A stretch of DNA of 59,836 nucleotides from Chryseobacterium gleum (GTDB taxonomy: Bacteria > Bacteroidota > Bacteroidia > Flavobacteriales_D > Crocinitomicaceae): NCBI GenBank assembly GCA_945888625.1, contig CAMDAH010000015.1:1-59836 (forward strand), given 5' to 3'. A program made the position numbers and the translations under genes. The notes beneath the pieces are model-generated. The model worked only from the letters and a program-made list of their open reading frames with translations, was not told the DNA's origin and did no database searches. Shown here one piece after another: positions 17,726-26,257 of the stretch (position 1 is its first letter; each line of letters starts with the position of its first letter).

Positions 17726-18765
17726 CCGTTCGAAGCAGCGTTTTTCTTGGTTAAAATAGAGAGCAAAATTGAACCCATCAATACAGAAACTACAATTAAA
17801 AGGGAAACGATAGTTTCAATGTGATAAATCGGCGCAACCAACATTTTCAATCCAATGAAACTGAGGATAATAGCCAATCCGTATTTAAGCTTTGAAAATA
17901 GCTCCATGGAATTCGACAAGAGAAAAAAGAGTGAACGCAGTCCAAGAATGGCAAAAATATTGGAAGAATAAAGAATGAAAGGATCATTTGGCGCGATAGA
18001 AAATATGGCAGGTATTGAATCAACTGCAAATAACAAATCGGAGGATTCAACTATTATTAAAACTAGAAATAATTTTGTACCATAAAGCTTCAATTTTCCG
18101 TTGTGCATTATGCGTTGAAAAAAATTATCGCCATCAAAATTTGTTTTGATAGGTATAAATTTGGCTATTAAACGAACACCCAAACCATTTTCATAATCTG
18201 TATTCTCCTCGTCTGCTTTAGAAAAGCCAGACTTGATTCCAGCATACAATAAAAATAGCCCAAAGAAGGACATCACTAAATTAATCTTATGAAAAGTACG
18301 GTTAGCAAAATCGATTGACTCCTTGCCTGTATGACCTAATGTAAAGTGCCAATTACCAACTGAAAATTCTGGTAAATAGGTCAGATTAATTAAGCCAACT
18401 CCCGAAAAAATAAAAATTCCACGGAAAACAATAGCGCCGATAATACCCCAAAGTAATACGCGTTGCTGACGAAAACCATCTATTTTGAAGTAAGAAAAGA
18501 TTAATAAAAACACAAATAGATTATCAACAGAAAGGGCCTCCTCAATCCAATAAGCCGATTGAAACTGGACAAATTTTTCAAAGCCCTCCATTTTCCAAAC
18601 AAAAAAGCTAAAAAGCATCGCTAACCCAACCCATATTGATGTCCACATCAGCGCTTTTTTGTATGCCATTTTAGTTTGCTTCACTTTTGATAACAATCCT
18701 AAATCAAATGCCAAAATCAATCCAACAACAACTATGAAGACAATTATAATAAGCGGAGAATTCAT
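17722..18765 (-). CDS. TerC-family integral membrane protein
   Basis: The 347-residue polytopic protein has about eight hydrophobic segments. Both conserved acidic membrane motifs of the TerC family are present: WIEEALSVDNLFVFLLIF near residue 75 and ESSDLLFAVDSIPAIFSI near 238. Known members take part in tellurite resistance or in metal (Mn2+) export that supports metalation of exoenzymes. This one resembles the long Alx-type form. It is transcribed alone, convergent with edd. A second, shorter TerC protein is encoded at 34190. The transported ion is not evident from sequence. Confidence 0.92.
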   Translation of the reverse strand: MNSPLIIIVFIVVVGLILAFDLGLLSKVKQTKMAYKKALMWTSIWVGLAMLFSFFVWKMEGFEKFVQFQSAYWIEEALSVDNLFVFLLIFSYFKIDGFRQQRVLLWGIIGAIVFRGIFIFSGVGLINLTYLPEFSVGNWHFTLGHTGKESIDFANRTFHKINLVMSFFGLFLLYAGIKSGFSKADEENTDYENGLGVRLIAKFIPIKTNFDGDNFFQRIMHNGKLKLYGTKLFLVLIIVESSDLLFAVDSIPAIFSIAPNDPFILYSSNIFAILGLRSLFFLLSNSMELFSKLKYGLAIILSFIGLKMLVAPIYHIETIVSLLIVVSVLMGSILLSILTKKNAASNG

Positions 18766-18869
18766 TTAAAAGTTTTAGAATACAAAAATACTTTGAATTA
18801 CAAGAGCTAAAATAAAAACGAATATAATTAATCAACAAATTTATCTACATTTGAATATGAATAACTATT

Positions 18870-19331
18870 TTGAAAAAGCAAATTAAACATTTCTCGGCTT
18901 TAAGCCTTACAGAATTACATGACTTAATTGCTTTGCGAATTAAAGCATTCGTTGTGGAACAAGAATGTAGCTATTTAGAATTAGACGGGAAAGATAAAAT
19001 TTCATTCCACGCAATTTTTCAAAATGAGCTTGATGAAGTTATCGCTACTGCGCGAATTTTACCTGCTGGAACAAACTATGCTGAAGTGTCGATAGGTCGT
19101 GTTGTGACTGACGAAAGTGTTCGAGGGAAGGGATATGGACACTTACTCATGGAGCAATGTATGCAATTTGTTGTGGAAGAATTCGGCATTGTCCCTATAA
19201 AAATAGGAGCGCAACAGCACCTTGAAAAATTTTACAATTCACACCTTTTCCTCTCAAACGGTAAAGAATACCTTGAAGATGGCATACCACACGTAGAAAT
19301 GCTCTACGTTCCACCAAGACCAGCTAAATAA
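18870..19331 (+). CDS. GNAT-family N-acetyltransferase, ElaA-like
   Basis: The 153-residue protein matches the ElaA subgroup: LHDLIALRIKAFVVEQECSY at the N-terminus, ATARILPAG in the centre, and the acetyl-CoA loop VSIGRVVTDESVRGKGYGHLL near residue 75 containing RGKGYG. It should transfer acetyl from acetyl-CoA to a small amine or protein; the acceptor is unknown. The start is TTG at 18870. The only nearby ATG (18858) is out of frame and soon meets a stop, while the TTG gives the family length. Confidence 0.87.
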   Translation: MKKQIKHFSALSLTELHDLIALRIKAFVVEQECSYLELDGKDKISFHAIFQNELDEVIATARILPAGTNYAEVSIGRVVTDESVRGKGYGHLLMEQCMQFVVEEFGIVPIKIGAQQHLEKFYNSHLFLSNGKEYLEDGIPHVEMLYVPPRPAK

Positions 19332-19338
19332 GCGCTAT

Positions 19339-20931
19339 TTACAAGTCAAGTTTAAACTTACTGTATTTTTTTTCGCTGTAAATTTCAACTGCTTTTGTCA
19401 GTGCCTCATTAAAGTCATTAAAAATTTGATAAGAATCACTTGAGCTCCATAAATCTTGAGCTATATTACCACGTATGCGCATTTGCAGCATTTTTTTACT
19501 CACTAAGTACTCCTTTTCGTTAAACTTCAAATCCGGTGCTTCTTTCTGCACATGGGCGAAAAAACTATCCATAAAGGCATCATCACAAACAAATTTTGTC
19601 TTAAAAGTTTGAAAATCGGGGTAATTTACTTTTAGTTGCTCCCTGTTTTTATTGACATATCCCAACACAAAATTATTCACGTGTCCACCACGCACTAAAT
19701 CACCAAAATAATCTGTAATATCAGAGGTGTCTAGTCCAACAAAAACATCTGGCATAATGCCCCCTCCACCATACACGGTTCGTTTAGTTTTAAGGGTGGT
19801 AAACTTCAATGAATCCGGAAATTTTATGGAGTCGGCATTTTGAAACTCGCCGTTTAAATACCGTTGTGTAAGGTCTTTTTTGTAGTTTTCGTTATCCTCG
19901 TATGGCTTCTGAATAAATCGACCAGTTGGGGTATAATAACGTGCAATAGTTAACCTGATCTGGCTTCCGTCTGCCAACTCAATTGGTCGTTGAACGAGTC
20001 CTTTTCCAAAGGTCCTTCGACCTACCACTAATCCCCTATCCCAATCCTGGATGGCCCCCGAAAATATTTCACTAGCAGAGGCTGAATATTCGTCGGTAAG
20101 TACGATTAATCCACCCTCTTCCCACAAACCTTTTCGGCTTGCACGTAAATTACTTCTTGGTTGCGATCTTCCCACCGAATAAACAATCAATTTATCGCCA
20201 GAAAGGAACTCATCTGTTAGGTAATGAGCAGCATCCAACAAGCCACCTCCATTTCCTTGTAAGTCAAAAACCAAGGACTTCATTCCTTTTGACTTTAAGA
20301 ACTTAAGGCTCGCCTGCACTTCTTCGACTGTAGTTCTGGAAAAACTATTTAATTTTATGTAGCCAATTTCTGAGGTGATCATGTAACTTGCATCTACTGA
20401 GTAAATAGGGATTTTATCTCTCGTAATTGTAAATGTGAGTAATTCATCAACATTTTTTCGTTTAATCTTTACAATCACCTTAGTTCCCAAAGCCCCCATT
20501 AAACGCGAGCGCACGTCATTATTCTTGACACCTATTCCAGCGATACTTGCATTATCAACAACCATAATTTGATCGCCTGCCAAAATGCCTAATTTTTCTG
20601 ATGGCCCACTCGGAATCGTAGCAACAACCATGATGGTATCCTTCACAATTTGGAAGCGTACACCAATACCCACAAAACTTCCGTTAATTTGAGACTGCGC
20701 TTCATCAGCATCTTCAGCAGGAATATAAGTTGAATGCGGATCAAGCTCTTCAAGCATAGCAACAAGCGCAGACTCTGTCAACTTTTTGGTGTCTACGGGA
20801 TCCACGTAAATGCGTTCAATCTGACTAATTACCTCCTCAAATTTGTAGGAAGTACTGATTTTATTAGGATCAACTTGACTAGAAATTGAAAAGATGGAGA
20901 AAATAGTAAGAAAAAGTAGTATAAGTTTCAT
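19339..20931 (-). CDS. S41-family C-terminal processing peptidase (CtpA/Prc-like)
   Basis: The 530-residue protein has a signal peptide (LILLFLTIFSIFSIS), a PDZ domain at about 85-170 with GSFVGIGVRFQIV and PSEKLGILAGDQIMVVD, and the S41 catalytic domain. The nucleophile lies in DEYSASASEIFSGAIQDWDR near residue 285 (Ser in SASASE), and the general base Lys follows in GRRTFGKGLVQ near residue 310. Such periplasmic proteases trim or degrade envelope proteins at their C-termini. The last 130 residues are a helical extension common in Bacteroidota members. A TAATTTTG box at 20961-20968 (minus) gives a leader of about 25 bases. Confidence 0.94.
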   Translation of the reverse strand: MKLILLFLTIFSIFSISSQVDPNKISTSYKFEEVISQIERIYVDPVDTKKLTESALVAMLEELDPHSTYIPAEDADEAQSQINGSFVGIGVRFQIVKDTIMVVATIPSGPSEKLGILAGDQIMVVDNASIAGIGVKNNDVRSRLMGALGTKVIVKIKRKNVDELLTFTITRDKIPIYSVDASYMITSEIGYIKLNSFSRTTVEEVQASLKFLKSKGMKSLVFDLQGNGGGLLDAAHYLTDEFLSGDKLIVYSVGRSQPRSNLRASRKGLWEEGGLIVLTDEYSASASEIFSGAIQDWDRGLVVGRRTFGKGLVQRPIELADGSQIRLTIARYYTPTGRFIQKPYEDNENYKKDLTQRYLNGEFQNADSIKFPDSLKFTTLKTKRTVYGGGGIMPDVFVGLDTSDITDYFGDLVRGGHVNNFVLGYVNKNREQLKVNYPDFQTFKTKFVCDDAFMDSFFAHVQKEAPDLKFNEKEYLVSKKMLQMRIRGNIAQDLWSSSDSYQIFNDFNEALTKAVEIYSEKKYSKFKLDL

Positions 20932-20960
20932 AGTAAATTTTTCGATTTTAACGTAACAAA

Positions 20961-20968
20961 CAAAATTA
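20961..20968 (-). promoter_or_regulatory. -7 promoter box of the S41 protease gene
   Basis: The minus strand reads TAATTTTG. It is divergent from the box at 21010-21017, so the 116-base gap between the two starts carries back-to-back promoters. Confidence 0.5.
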
Positions 20969-21009
20969 GTAACAGATGCATTAAAAACTAATATATTTCA
21001 AAGAAAGAT

Positions 21010-21017
21010 TAAATTTG
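21010..21017 (+). promoter_or_regulatory. -7 promoter box of the DUF2459 gene
   Basis: TAAATTTG matches TAnnTTTG. It overlaps the first bases of the longest possible reading frame (21015), so the ATG at 21048 is the better start. Confidence 0.5.
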
Positions 21018-21047
21018 TTTTTAAAATCAGATATCACATTTACAAGT

Positions 21048-21779
21048 ATGCAGTCACAGAAAAAGATAAAAAAACGATCCAAGACACAAAAGATCATTTT
21101 GTTAATTTTAAAATCGATTATGTGGTTTTTGATTGCATTTTTTAGCTGCATCCTTCTCTACTTTATTGCCCACTTTATTTTGGCACGAATAACAGTAGCA
21201 GCGGAAAAAACCACTAACCCCACCATTGAAATTCACCTCATGAATTCAGGAGTACATACAGACTTTGTTTTACCTGTAAAAAATGATTGGGTAGACTGGA
21301 GAGAATTTTTTCCTAGAGAAAACACGAAAGTTATAGACACCTCGCTAAACCTCATCGCAATTGGTTGGGGTGATAAAGACTTTTATTTAAACACACCAGA
21401 ATGGGCCGACCTAACAGCAAAGACGGCTATCAATGCAGGTTTTGGTTTAGGAACTTCTGCTATTCACGCCACTTACCATGCATCTATTTTAACCGATCGA
21501 CCAACCGTTAAACTCCTGTTAACAAAAAATCAATACTTACGACTAATTAAGTACATCAAAAATTACTTAAAGTTTAACAAAAAAAAGCAGACCATAATTC
21601 TACACCCAAAAAGTGATAAAATACTGAAAGAAAATGATGCCTTTTATGACGCTAACGAGAGTTATAGCATGTTCTTGTCATGTAATACTTGGATTAATAA
21701 TGGACTAAAGGCAAGTGGACAAAAAGCCTGTCAGTGGACCTCCTTGCCGAAAGGAATATTTTATCAGTATGGCAAATAA
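21048..21779 (+). CDS. DUF2459 / TIGR02117-type membrane-anchored protein
   Basis: The 243-residue protein begins with a Lys-rich segment and one membrane helix (IILLILKSIMWFLIAFFSCI and beyond). The rest is exported: IEIHLMNSGVHTDFVLPVKN, IAIGWGDKDFYLNTPEWADL, and a Cys-containing FLSCNTWINNGLKASG near the end. This pattern fits DUF2459, a family of unknown function sometimes linked to urease or polyester-synthesis loci, with conserved His and Cys residues that suggest a papain-like fold. That fold and any hydrolytic activity are inferred. The next gene starts 11 bases before this one ends. Confidence 0.75.
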   Translation: MQSQKKIKKRSKTQKIILLILKSIMWFLIAFFSCILLYFIAHFILARITVAAEKTTNPTIEIHLMNSGVHTDFVLPVKNDWVDWREFFPRENTKVIDTSLNLIAIGWGDKDFYLNTPEWADLTAKTAINAGFGLGTSAIHATYHASILTDRPTVKLLLTKNQYLRLIKYIKNYLKFNKKKQTIILHPKSDKILKENDAFYDANESYSMFLSCNTWINNGLKASGQKACQWTSLPKGIFYQYGK

Positions 21780-22623
21780 ATTACTTTTATTACTTCTAAT
21801 CCTTGGATTTACGGAGTTGCCTGCCGCACAAGTAATCAAAAATGATACGACTCCCAAAAGAATACTTTTATTTGTCAATGGGCATCGTGGTCCAAAACAC
21901 GACAAAGAAATTCCGACTAACTTGATCATGAATAAAGACGTTACGGGCTATTGGTATAACTTTAATGATACGATTATTAAACGTTTTGAACCAAACCAAA
22001 CTATTTATCTTGACGGACACAATACGATAAGAACATCGATGCAAAAAAACTTTTTTCACATCGGACTTTCTTGGTTTGCCTCACGTTTTTGTTGGATTTC
22101 GAAAAAAAGCCGTTGGGTGATTAATCCCCCTGTTAATGAGGAAGGATTTTTAATTCGCATGACCAATGGAGCCGAAGCGGGGAAAAATTATTTAACTTCC
22201 TCTTGTAATACACAAAAATGCGTTACCATAAAAGACACCATCGATATCGTTTGTCATAGCTTTGGCTATGCCTACAGTCTTGGATTTATTAATGCGGTAA
22301 AAGATAAGGTCGCTTTCGGCAAAATACTTATTATGGCACCAGAAAGTGCCGGATATTATGGCGTTGACTGGACCCTCTTTCGTGAAGTGTGGCAATATGG
22401 AAGCAACAACTTAGGACAGGCCTCTGCTGACGTAATTTGTCTACAAGACGGTATCGCACCCCAAGAGCAAGTTTACGGCTTGGAAGTGATGATTCCAGCT
22501 AAGGGTGGACGCTTATTTTTACCGAAAAACGCAAAAAAAGGATTTTTACGAAGTCACCATTTAAGTTATTGGTCGTGGTTTTTTGATATTAAACCAAATG
22601 ACTTTGGTTATTTTACGAAGTGA
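21769..22623 (+). CDS. Secreted alpha/beta-hydrolase-like protein of unknown function
   Basis: With the ATG at 21769 the product has 284 residues and a signal peptide (LLLLLLILGFTELPAAQ). A strand followed by a turn, RILLFVNGHRGPK, and the nucleophile-elbow-like VCHSFGYAYSLGFINAV near residue 160 suggest an alpha/beta-hydrolase fold, with Ser in C-H-S-F-G where G-x-S-x-G is usual. An Asp candidate lies in QDGIAPQ and a His in RSHHLSYW near the C-terminus, where a catalytic His is expected. I do not recognise a named family. It overlaps the DUF2459 gene by 11 bases, so the two are probably translated from one mRNA and may act together. Confidence 0.65.
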   Translation: MANKLLLLLLILGFTELPAAQVIKNDTTPKRILLFVNGHRGPKHDKEIPTNLIMNKDVTGYWYNFNDTIIKRFEPNQTIYLDGHNTIRTSMQKNFFHIGLSWFASRFCWISKKSRWVINPPVNEEGFLIRMTNGAEAGKNYLTSSCNTQKCVTIKDTIDIVCHSFGYAYSLGFINAVKDKVAFGKILIMAPESAGYYGVDWTLFREVWQYGSNNLGQASADVICLQDGIAPQEQVYGLEVMIPAKGGRLFLPKNAKKGFLRSHHLSYWSWFFDIKPNDFGYFTK

Positions 22624-22641
22624 ATACAATTAATTGGAAAA

Positions 22642-23658
22642 ATGACAACAAAAATTGAAAAGAACATTTCGCTGAAAGTTTATAATACATTTGGATTTGA
22701 CGTAACAGCGGCAGAGTTTTCACGCTTTAGTTCCACTGAACAATTAGCAGAACTTGTTAAAAATAACAAAAACAAATCCCTCTTTATTTTGGGGGGAGGA
22801 AGTAATATACTTTTGACTAAAAATGTCGCGGGATTAGTTTTAAAAAACGAAATAAAAGGCATTAAAATTATCGCTGACGAAGATGACCATGTTTTGGTGG
22901 AATCTGGAGCGGGAGAACAATGGCATGACTTTGTTTGCTACTGCATCGACAAAAACTGGTCTGGTATTGAAAACTTAAGTCTTATACCTGGCAGTGTTGG
23001 AGCGAGTCCAATGCAAAATATTGGGGCATACGGCGTTGAGGTAAAAGACGTATTTGAATACCTCATCGCATATAATATTGAGCTTGGAGAACTTGAGAGA
23101 TTTAACGGGGAACAATGTCAATTTGGCTATCGAGAGAGCATCTTTAAACAGCAATTAAAAGGAAAATACATAATTTGCTATGTTGCCTTTAGACTTTCCA
23201 AAGCAGCAATAAAAAACACAAGTTATGGAGCAATTGAGGACGAGCTAAAAAAAATGGGCGTTGATGACCCTAGTATTAAAGACATCAGTAAAGCTGTTAT
23301 TGCTATTCGACAATCGAAATTACCCGATCCATTGCTAATAGGCAATGCAGGAAGTTTTTTTAAAAATCCAATTGTACCAGAAGTAATCGTTACTGAATTG
23401 CAAAAAAAATATCCACAAGTACCCAATTATCCGAGCGGAAACGGTACAAAGAAACTCGCTGCCGGTTGGCTAATTGAGCAGGCGGGCTGGAAAGGAAAAA
23501 CCTATGATGGTTACGGTGTTCATCCCAATCAGGCACTTGTTTTAGTAAATTATGGAGGTGCAACTGGTGAGGATATTCATAACTTATCAACGTTAATTAT
23601 CGAAGACGTTAATATGAAATTTGGTGTACTTCTAGAGCGAGAGGTAAATATAATGTAG
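22642..23658 (+). CDS. murB: UDP-N-acetylenolpyruvoylglucosamine reductase
   Basis: The 338-residue FAD enzyme reduces UDP-GlcNAc-enolpyruvate to UDP-MurNAc with NADPH, a committed step of peptidoglycan synthesis in the cytoplasm. The FAD-binding segment reads LFILGGGSNILLTKN near residue 45, then LSLIPGSVGASPMQNIGAYG near 112. FGYRESIFK contains the type I Tyr loop, and GNAGSFFKNPIV near residue 235 carries the catalytic Ser. The length and the YRESxFK loop mark it as type I (Escherichia coli-like) MurB. It follows the hydrolase-like gene by 18 bases, so it may be co-transcribed with it, but no other cell-wall gene is nearby. Confidence 0.96.
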   Translation: MTTKIEKNISLKVYNTFGFDVTAAEFSRFSSTEQLAELVKNNKNKSLFILGGGSNILLTKNVAGLVLKNEIKGIKIIADEDDHVLVESGAGEQWHDFVCYCIDKNWSGIENLSLIPGSVGASPMQNIGAYGVEVKDVFEYLIAYNIELGELERFNGEQCQFGYRESIFKQQLKGKYIICYVAFRLSKAAIKNTSYGAIEDELKKMGVDDPSIKDISKAVIAIRQSKLPDPLLIGNAGSFFKNPIVPEVIVTELQKKYPQVPNYPSGNGTKKLAAGWLIEQAGWKGKTYDGYGVHPNQALVLVNYGGATGEDIHNLSTLIIEDVNMKFGVLLEREVNIM

Positions 23659-23676
23659 CAAACATTCCGTAGTGAG

Positions 23677-24369
23677 CTACTCTTTCTTCTTAAAAATATC
23701 GTCACTAATGCCCTTATTAACCAAATAATTTGACAGTGTGATGGTAATAGTTCCTGATTTACTTTTTTTCGGATCAGGCTTTTTGTTTTTTTCAGAATGA
23801 TTGATGTCGGATGAAATACTTTTCGGCATTTTAAATTTTTTAACGTCCACCGTAAACGTAATTTTATCTGGCAAGCCAAAAACTACCTGCGTACCATAGA
23901 CGTATTCAATCGAAACACTTCCACTTCCTCGTGTAGTTAAGTCAGTTTTTAGAATACAATTTTGTTTCGGATCAATCCACAATTTCGCTAAAATAATATC
24001 ACTATTTTCAACAGTAGGAATAACGGTAACGATGTGAGCATTTACTCCATTCAATACAACCTTTCCCCCGTCCACTGCCACATACGTTCCTTTTTTGGCC
24101 AAAAAACTAGTTACATCAGTAAAACCTTGCTTGGGTAATATGGCTATTCCTTTGGAAACTACCTTGAACTTATCTTTTTGTTTAAAGTAAATCGTTGCGT
24201 TAACTGGAAGAACTTTTATAAGTGGGATATTCGCCTTTATGTTTGCCGAGACTGAATAATCCTTGAGCGAATTAATCTTGTTTACTAAAAGTGTAATTAA
24301 CTGATCTGCAGTTTGGGATTTAAGCGAAAATGAGAAAAAAAATAGAATCGCAACAAGCAAATTTTTCAT
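23677..24369 (-). CDS. LolA-like periplasmic lipoprotein-carrier-fold protein
   Basis: The 230-residue protein has a signal peptide (LLVAILFFFSFSLKSQ) and then a beta-rich domain resembling LolA/outer-membrane lipoprotein-sorting proteins: YSVSANIKANIPLI, ATIYFKQKDKFKVVSKG, LAKLWIDPKQNCILKTDL and DKITFTVDVKKFKMP. A Lys-rich linker near residue 190 precedes the final strand. The ATG of this gene overlaps the stop of the ABC permease by four bases (ATGA), so all three ABC-operon products are made together. A role as the periplasmic carrier for what the exporter releases is inferred. The fold call is moderately secure; the cargo is unknown. Confidence 0.65.
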   Translation of the reverse strand: MKNLLVAILFFFSFSLKSQTADQLITLLVNKINSLKDYSVSANIKANIPLIKVLPVNATIYFKQKDKFKVVSKGIAILPKQGFTDVTSFLAKKGTYVAVDGGKVVLNGVNAHIVTVIPTVENSDIILAKLWIDPKQNCILKTDLTTRGSGSVSIEYVYGTQVVFGLPDKITFTVDVKKFKMPKSISSDINHSEKNKKPDPKKSKSGTITITLSNYLVNKGISDDIFKKKE

Positions 24370-25208
24370 GAAGTAATGTCTTTTTTGTTAAATTTTACGA
24401 CAGCAATAGTAACTAAAAGGATGTTGTGCACCACTAAAATAATTATGGACTGCCAAATTTCTTTTATAGCAATTGGATCTTCAAAGAAACTTCGCCAAGA
24501 AGCCATGTGCGTGGTAAACAAAAATTTCTTTACCGAATCAAAAACAGTGACATCAAGTGAGCCAATAATCGTAAAAAGAATGATTATACCCATTGTAGAA
24601 ACAATCGGTCCAATCGAGTTATCTGCAAAAGCCGATAAACAAATGGAAAGAGAAGAAACAGTGAGTAGAGCCAAATATGCCACGATAAAACTGTAAGCAT
24701 AGCGCCACAAAATATCGGATTCTTGCAGAATTACTAAACCACTGCTATTCAAAACAATCATGTCGCCAGAGCCAAACATCCACTTCACCACAGCTAGCGC
24801 TAAAAATGCCAACCAAAGTGTTAAAATTAAGGTGTAAACGGCTCCAGCAATAAACTTCGATAAAACGATATTTGTTCGAGAAATGGGTTTTGTTGCCAAC
24901 ATGCGAATAGTACCCATAGCCGCTTCACCGGAAATTAAATCACCTGTTACTAGGGCAACCAACAAGGGAATATGCACAATCAACATTTGAAGAATGATAA
25001 AAGCGATTAAATTACCGTTAAGTATGTTTCCGTTAAACGAAAGCGTTTGCTCAAACGAGGCAGTAACAAAAGAGATATAAGACGTGCCATCAGCTTTCAT
25101 CGCAAATAAAATGACTAGTATCAATGCGGTAAGAACTCCAAGACCAATATAGCTTCTTGGCTTTGCAATAATTTTAATGAATTCGTTGTAGGTATTTTTA
25201 AGTAGCAT
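24366..25208 (-). CDS. ABC-2-type transporter permease
   Basis: The 280-residue membrane protein has about six hydrophobic segments and the ABC-2 pattern: an N-terminal cytoplasmic start (NTYNEFIKIIAKPRSYIGLG), a large extracytoplasmic stretch after the first helix, and GDLISGEAAMGTIRMLATKP near residue 90, the coupling region of NatB/YhaP-like permeases. It starts on the last base of the ATPase stop codon (TAATG). With that ATPase it would form a dimeric exporter. The substrate cannot be told from sequence. Confidence 0.88.
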   Translation of the reverse strand: MLLKNTYNEFIKIIAKPRSYIGLGVLTALILVILFAMKADGTSYISFVTASFEQTLSFNGNILNGNLIAFIILQMLIVHIPLLVALVTGDLISGEAAMGTIRMLATKPISRTNIVLSKFIAGAVYTLILTLWLAFLALAVVKWMFGSGDMIVLNSSGLVILQESDILWRYAYSFIVAYLALLTVSSLSICLSAFADNSIGPIVSTMGIIILFTIIGSLDVTVFDSVKKFLFTTHMASWRSFFEDPIAIKEIWQSIIILVVHNILLVTIAVVKFNKKDITS

Positions 25209-26119
25209 TATTCTTGGATAATTTTCATGAAAAAGTCCTCTAATTTTCGCTTGGGTTCTAACGAACTTATCTCGAAGCCTTTATTGACTAAAAAGTAATT
25301 AATTCTCGGTACCATGTCTTTCTCCACTGCTACTTCAATCATGGAGCCGTACAAATGTTTCACAACTAAATTGGGGTACTCTTGAACAAGGACATCAATG
25401 GCTTGCAAAGCGTCACTCAAATCAATTTGAAGTAATAATTCTTGTTCATTAACCAAAGCCTCTACAGACCCTTCAATCACCGACTTTCCCTTATTTATGA
25501 TAACCATTCTATTGGCAATAATTTCTATTTCCGATAATTGATGGGAAGAGAGTACCACTGTTTTATTTTGTTCTGTCTTTAAGCGTAAAATTAAATTTCG
25601 CACTTCAATAATTCCCTGTGGGTCTAGTCCTGTGGTTGGTTCATCCAAGATAATTAAATCCGGCTTATGCAGTAATGTTTGTGCTATCCCCAAACGTTGT
25701 TTCATACCATGCGAAAAACCTTTCACCTTGTCTTTTCCACGACCTTGGAGACCAACAAATTCCAACATTTCTTGAATTTCCATTTTCGTACTGTCTCTTC
25801 CGGAAATACGCGCAAATATTTCGAGGTTTTTTTCAGCCGACAAATACCTGTAAAAATCGGGCTTCTCAATGATGCTTCCGATATTACTCATAATTTGACT
25901 TCTTTGACCTCCGAGGTGATTTCCAAAAATAGCAATACTACCTCCGTTTGGCGCTATGAGGGAGAGAAGACAGCGAATAGTAGTGCTTTTACCCGCACCA
26001 TTAGGACCAAGAAATCCGAAAACATCCCCTTTATTAACTGTAAAGGAAACGTCTTTTACAGCTTCAAAACTTCCGAATTTCTTGGAAAGATTTTTGACTT
26101 CAATTATTGGTTCGTTCAT
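25208..26119 (-). CDS. ABC transporter ATP-binding protein
   Basis: The 303-residue ATPase has Walker A GFLGPNGAGKSTTIRCLL near residue 35, signature FSHGMKQRLGIAQTLL near 135, Walker B LIILDEPTTGLDP near 153 and the H-loop VVLSSHQLSEIE near 187. The C-terminal 80 residues are the regulatory extension typical of ABC-2 (CcmA/NatA-like) ATPases. It is the first gene of the ATPase-permease-LolA-like operon, with one-base and four-base overlaps between genes, and has a TAATTTTG box at 26136-26143 on the minus strand. Confidence 0.94.
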   Translation of the reverse strand: MNEPIIEVKNLSKKFGSFEAVKDVSFTVNKGDVFGFLGPNGAGKSTTIRCLLSLIAPNGGSIAIFGNHLGGQRSQIMSNIGSIIEKPDFYRYLSAEKNLEIFARISGRDSTKMEIQEMLEFVGLQGRGKDKVKGFSHGMKQRLGIAQTLLHKPDLIILDEPTTGLDPQGIIEVRNLILRLKTEQNKTVVLSSHQLSEIEIIANRMVIINKGKSVIEGSVEALVNEQELLLQIDLSDALQAIDVLVQEYPNLVVKHLYGSMIEVAVEKDMVPRINYFLVNKGFEISSLEPKRKLEDFFMKIIQE

Positions 26120-26135
26120 GGTGATTTTTCAGATA

Positions 26136-26143
26136 CAAAATTA
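26136..26143 (-). promoter_or_regulatory. -7 promoter box of the ABC-2 exporter operon
   Basis: The minus strand reads TAATTTTG. The predicted start near 26130 leaves about 11 bases to the ATG at 26119. Confidence 0.5.
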
Positions 26144-26241
26144 CAACAAATATTAGCGCTAGAAGTTGAAATTAAGCACGGGATTGTACAACTATTTTTT
26201 AGTTAAAATTAATTCTAGTCCAACCAAGTGAATTAAAGAAA

Positions 26242-26249
26242 TAACTTTG
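26242..26249 (+). promoter_or_regulatory. -7 promoter box of the MFS transporter gene
   Basis: TAACTTTG lies only eight bases before the ATG at 26258. Transcription would begin within a few bases of the start codon, giving a nearly leaderless mRNA. Confidence 0.5.
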
Positions 26250-26257
26250 CAGCACCT

